Positions 61,756 to 64,000 of a DNA stretch of 64,000 nucleotides are shown here, one piece after another. The notes below the pieces were generated by a model. The model searched no databases, was not told where the DNA came from, and saw only the letters and a list, made by a program, of their open reading frames with translations. The stretch comes from Nostoc commune NIES-4072 (GTDB taxonomy: Bacteria; Cyanobacteriota; Cyanobacteriia; Cyanobacteriales; Nostocaceae), in the NCBI RefSeq assembly GCF_003113895.1, contig NZ_BDUD01000002.1:620001-684000 (forward strand). Direction: 5' to 3'. The translations under genes were made by a program, and so were the position numbers. Each line of letters opens with the position of its first letter. The stretch's first letter is position 1.

Positions 61756-62487
61756 TTAATTTTGACCAGTAGAGAAAACCTCAATCAACACGCTTTCTGG
61801 ATACAAACCAACTTTTCCAAAACGTGGGTCATGAATGCGTTCTATTTCTATTCCTTGTTTTCGGCACAATGCACTTGCCTTTCTACCTTTAGTACCCGCT
61901 TCTTTTACAGATATTTCTAAACCTTGAAGATTAGCGAAACCAACAACACTATATTTATGGCCGCATGGAGTGTTTACTCTGTCTTGCTCAACTTCAATCG
62001 CTTTTAGTCGGTGCAAAATTTCAGTTTGTTGCTGTTGTTGTTGGAGTAAATGCTGTTCTTGCTCTGCTAGTTGTTGTGCTAAAGCAGCAAGTAACTGTAT
62101 TTGTGTCATAGCTTTTAACTGGGTTTGGGTTTCAGCCTCTCGCGTTTTCACAACAAAATAACTTTGCGCTGCTGCTATCTCTGGTTTTCGTGGATCACCA
62201 TTCATCGCAGTTAAATAGCAACCATAGCGACTGAGTTTGAAATCGTCTCTAGGTCTACCTCCGGTACTTTTTGCGGTCAGACGCAAAAAGTGTTTTTCGC
62301 TCTCTTGCTCTATGTTTGAACAAGCTGCGATCGCTCTAGAGATGGCATCCTCAAATTGTCGCCATTGCTGATATCCCAATATGGGCATCAATTCACGAGC
62401 TAACCAATATTCATTGCCATCTGTATCAACCTGCTTGATTTGGTCAAATGGGCTGGGCTGATTTTCACGCTTTATAATTGCATCCAT
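61756..62487 (-). CDS. BRO-N / DinD-like antirepressor protein, 243 aa
   Basis: ATG at 62487 (MDAIIKRENQPSPFDQIKQV); an open stretch upstream is probably untranslated. The BRO-N-like domain (about 10-130) has GNEYWLARELMPILGYQQWR and AISRAIAACSNI, similar to the front of DinD and of phage antirepressors. A Gln-rich coiled coil follows (QQLAEQEQHLLQQQQQQ), then a C-terminal domain (HKYSVVGFANLQGLEISVKE, then LCRKQGIEIERIHDPRFG) like those ending KilA/Ant proteins. It probably regulates plasmid or phage genes. It occupies the place that KilA-N has in the left block. Confidence 0.75.
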   Translation of the reverse strand: MDAIIKRENQPSPFDQIKQVDTDGNEYWLARELMPILGYQQWRQFEDAISRAIAACSNIEQESEKHFLRLTAKSTGGRPRDDFKLSRYGCYLTAMNGDPRKPEIAAAQSYFVVKTREAETQTQLKAMTQIQLLAALAQQLAEQEQHLLQQQQQQTEILHRLKAIEVEQDRVNTPCGHKYSVVGFANLQGLEISVKEAGTKGRKASALCRKQGIEIERIHDPRFGKVGLYPESVLIEVFSTGQN

Positions 62488-62651
62488 ACTTCCTCTGAGT
62501 TTTTGATATGTTATGTGAACCGGCTTCGCTATTTGCCTTTTACTGTGGGTGGATCTGAATCTCTTGTTTGATCTGTTCGATGATTTCGGCGATTTCAATT
62601 TGTGACATAACTTTGATTGGGTGATAATTTTTGTTGTGTGATTAGAGAGAA

Positions 62652-63110
62652 TTAGACCTTTACCCGCACCAAACTTTTCTCACCAACTAGTGAGAAGCGA
62701 TTCCATACAATCGGCGATTGGGTTAACGTTGGCGACACCAATTCAACAAGGTAGAACCAGGAATTATTTACCAGTGCAATCCCCAAAATCAGCCGTTGTT
62801 TTGTTCCTTTATCGTGAGAACAGAGGATTACTCTTTCGCCCAAAACGAAAGCAGGTTTTTGCAAGTTGAGGGCTTCTAATTCTCCAGTCCCGATGATTTG
62901 GTTTTGTGTGGCGTGAAGGATTTCATTACGGCAATCAATTGAATAAATCCAACATTCATGTTTCCACTGAATACCGCAGCAGTAACCAAATGTTCTTGTG
63001 GTTCTCAGGTATACTCTCTCTAGTAAATTGACCTCAACAGGTGGAATTGTTTGTCTCCAAGGAGGAGAAAGATACCAACTTGTTTCAAGGATATTAATTA
63101 ACTCAATCAT
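62652..63110 (-). CDS. DUF1392 protein, 152 aa
   Basis: A complete DUF1392 protein, the same family as the truncated one at 15698-15912: TSWYLSPPWRQTIPPVEVNL, YLRTTRTFGYCCGIQWKHEC, then QKPAFVLGERVILCSHDKGT and VNNSWFYLVELVSPTLTQSP. It is cyanobacterial, soluble and beta-rich, perhaps an SH3-like fold. The function is unknown. Its ATG overlaps the stop of the cytosine methylase (ATGA), so translation is coupled. Confidence 0.85.
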   Translation of the reverse strand: MIELINILETSWYLSPPWRQTIPPVEVNLLERVYLRTTRTFGYCCGIQWKHECWIYSIDCRNEILHATQNQIIGTGELEALNLQKPAFVLGERVILCSHDKGTKQRLILGIALVNNSWFYLVELVSPTLTQSPIVWNRFSLVGEKSLVRVKV

Positions 63111-64000
63111 GGGTTTTTCTCTTGTTGGGATAAAATTGTTTTAAGTCGTTCAAAAATTAATGCAGCGCATTGAGGCACAATCGCATTTCCTAAAGCTTTG
63201 ATTTGCTCTGCGTGTTGTCTTCTGAGGCTTTGGTATTCTGCATAGAGTTGGCAATATTCTTTTTGGCTATCTGCCGGAAGCGCTGCAATTTCATTACGAC
63301 TGAGCCGATTGAAACTGGGGACTGTGGCAGAGGTGAGCCAAGAATCAAGTCCTGGGTGGGTAAGGAGACATTTGTCCAGCCCTGTGGTACGCCGATCATC
63401 GCCTCTATTAGATGCGGATTCAGCGATACCTGCGGCACGCCCAAGGGCGAACGCTGTGTATTCAACCCTTCGACTGCCAAGAGGGTAAACTGAGTTGGTA
63501 AGTCTGTGTTTCTGGGAGTCGCCATCATCACCGCCGCCGACAGATGCAATGTTTGTCCCGCTTTGTGTGTACTGACTCCAGGATGTTCCCCGTCTTGGGC
63601 TTTGGGAGTGGGCAATAATCCAAACTCTTTCTCGCTTGTGGACAGCTCCCACCGATGCTGCTGAAAACACTCCCCACTGGACATCGAACCCCATCTCGGC
63701 AAACTGCCACAGTACGGCACGGAAAAATTCACTTCCCTCAGCAGTAAGCAATCCGGGTACGTTTTCCACAATCGCCCAGTCTGGTCGAACACAGCGAAGG
63801 ACTCTAAAGAACTCTCCAAACAAGTTGCGTTCATCAAGTGATGCTTTTTGTTTCCCCGCAAGGCTAAATGGAGGGCAGGGGAGTCCGGCGATGATGCCGT
63901 CAACTTCTCTAACTCCGATTCCTGCCAAAGACTTAACTGTAATATCATGGATGTCTGGGATAATTGGAATTTGTGGGAAGCGTAGATTTAGAACTTGTTG
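63107..64000 (-). CDS. DNA cytosine-5 methylase, partial (5' end outside window)
   Basis: The frame is open to the right edge of the window with no start codon required (FPQIPIIPDIHDITVKSLAG), so the true start lies beyond 64000. The motifs are those of C5-methylases: motif IV GLPCPPFSLAG with the catalytic Cys, motif VI VENVPGLL, motif VIII HKRERVWIIA and motif X IKALGNAIVPQCA. The target-recognition part is between motif VIII and X. The end of the gene overlaps DUF1392. No nuclease is seen next to it in the window, so it may be an orphan. Confidence 0.88.
   Translation of the reverse strand, partial: QQVLNLRFPQIPIIPDIHDITVKSLAGIGVREVDGIIAGLPCPPFSLAGKQKASLDERNLFGEFFRVLRCVRPDWAIVENVPGLLTAEGSEFFRAVLWQFAEMGFDVQWGVFSAASVGAVHKRERVWIIAHSQSPRRGTSWSQYTQSGTNIASVGGGDDGDSQKHRLTNSVYPLGSRRVEYTAFALGRAAGIAESASNRGDDRRTTGLDKCLLTHPGLDSWLTSATVPSFNRLSRNEIAALPADSQKEYCQLYAEYQSLRRQHAEQIKALGNAIVPQCAALIFERLKTILSQQEKNP

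Noticed and set aside
63190..63948. 252-codon open frame overlapping the cytosine methylase
   Set aside because: It lies in another frame of the same strand; the methylase frame has all C5 motifs, so this is a shadow.

Overview
The window reads as part of a large plasmid of a filamentous, heterocyst-forming type cyanobacterium (Nostocales). The GCGATCGC octamer (HIP1) is scattered throughout. There are two copies of the cyanobacterial CyRepA1-type (DUF3854) replication protein, a ParB-like plasmid protein, KilA-N/BRO antirepressor-like proteins, DUF1392, restriction-modification genes, and many IS elements, MITEs and 21-48 nt dispersed repeats. No rRNA, tRNA or CRISPR array was seen.

Layout. 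1-5.4 kb: short plasmid ORFs, a DUF1874/STIV-B116-like gene, and a decayed Tn3-family transposon with 48-bp terminal repeats and an IS982 remnant inside. 5.6-10.9 kb (+): KilA-N, a 92-aa unknown, an AlkB-like dioxygenase and a broken CyRepA1 gene. 10.9-15.5 kb: a jacalin-like/jelly-roll protein, a small unknown and a WD40 protein that has lost its N-terminal NTPase at a 149-bp MITE. 15.7-19.5 kb (-): an operon-like run of eight small plasmid genes. 19.5-21.6 kb (+): an XRE regulator with three operator-like repeats, followed by three genes. 21.9-28.7 kb: a 2042-aa kinase/ATPase/histidine kinase and its NarL-type regulator. 29-46.8 kb (+): an island of oxidoreductases and hydrolases with tandem paralogues (two GMC oxidoreductases, two short-chain dehydrogenases, two dehalogenase-like hydrolases), plus a wrecked dps. 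46.9-49.5 kb: an intact IS followed by gene fragments. 49.5-51.9 kb: a class II terpene cyclase and a HAD phosphatase, flanked by 46-bp direct repeats. 52-55.6 kb: a PEP-CTERM protein, a frameshifted Coq4-like gene and an intact IS982-family element. 55.9-57.6 kb: an adenine methylase plus HNH nuclease. 57.6-64 kb (-): cytosine methylase (running off the window), DUF1392, BRO-like, AlkB-like and an intact CyRepA1.

How it fits together. The right-hand block (DUF1392, antirepressor, AlkB, CyRepA1) is mirrored by the broken left-hand block in the opposite orientation. This suggests two related plasmids fused, or one block was duplicated, and the left replicon then decayed. Decay is visible base by base: dispersed repeats have entered HIP1 sites in at least five genes, two of them carrying in-frame TAG stops, and a 149-bp MITE lies at three gene breakpoints or insertion sites. 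The most promising functional lead is the adjacent class II terpene cyclase (DVDD motif) and HAD phosphatase. They look like a split version of the fused cyclase-phosphatases that make terpene alcohols. Product names come from motifs and recalled families; no database search was run.
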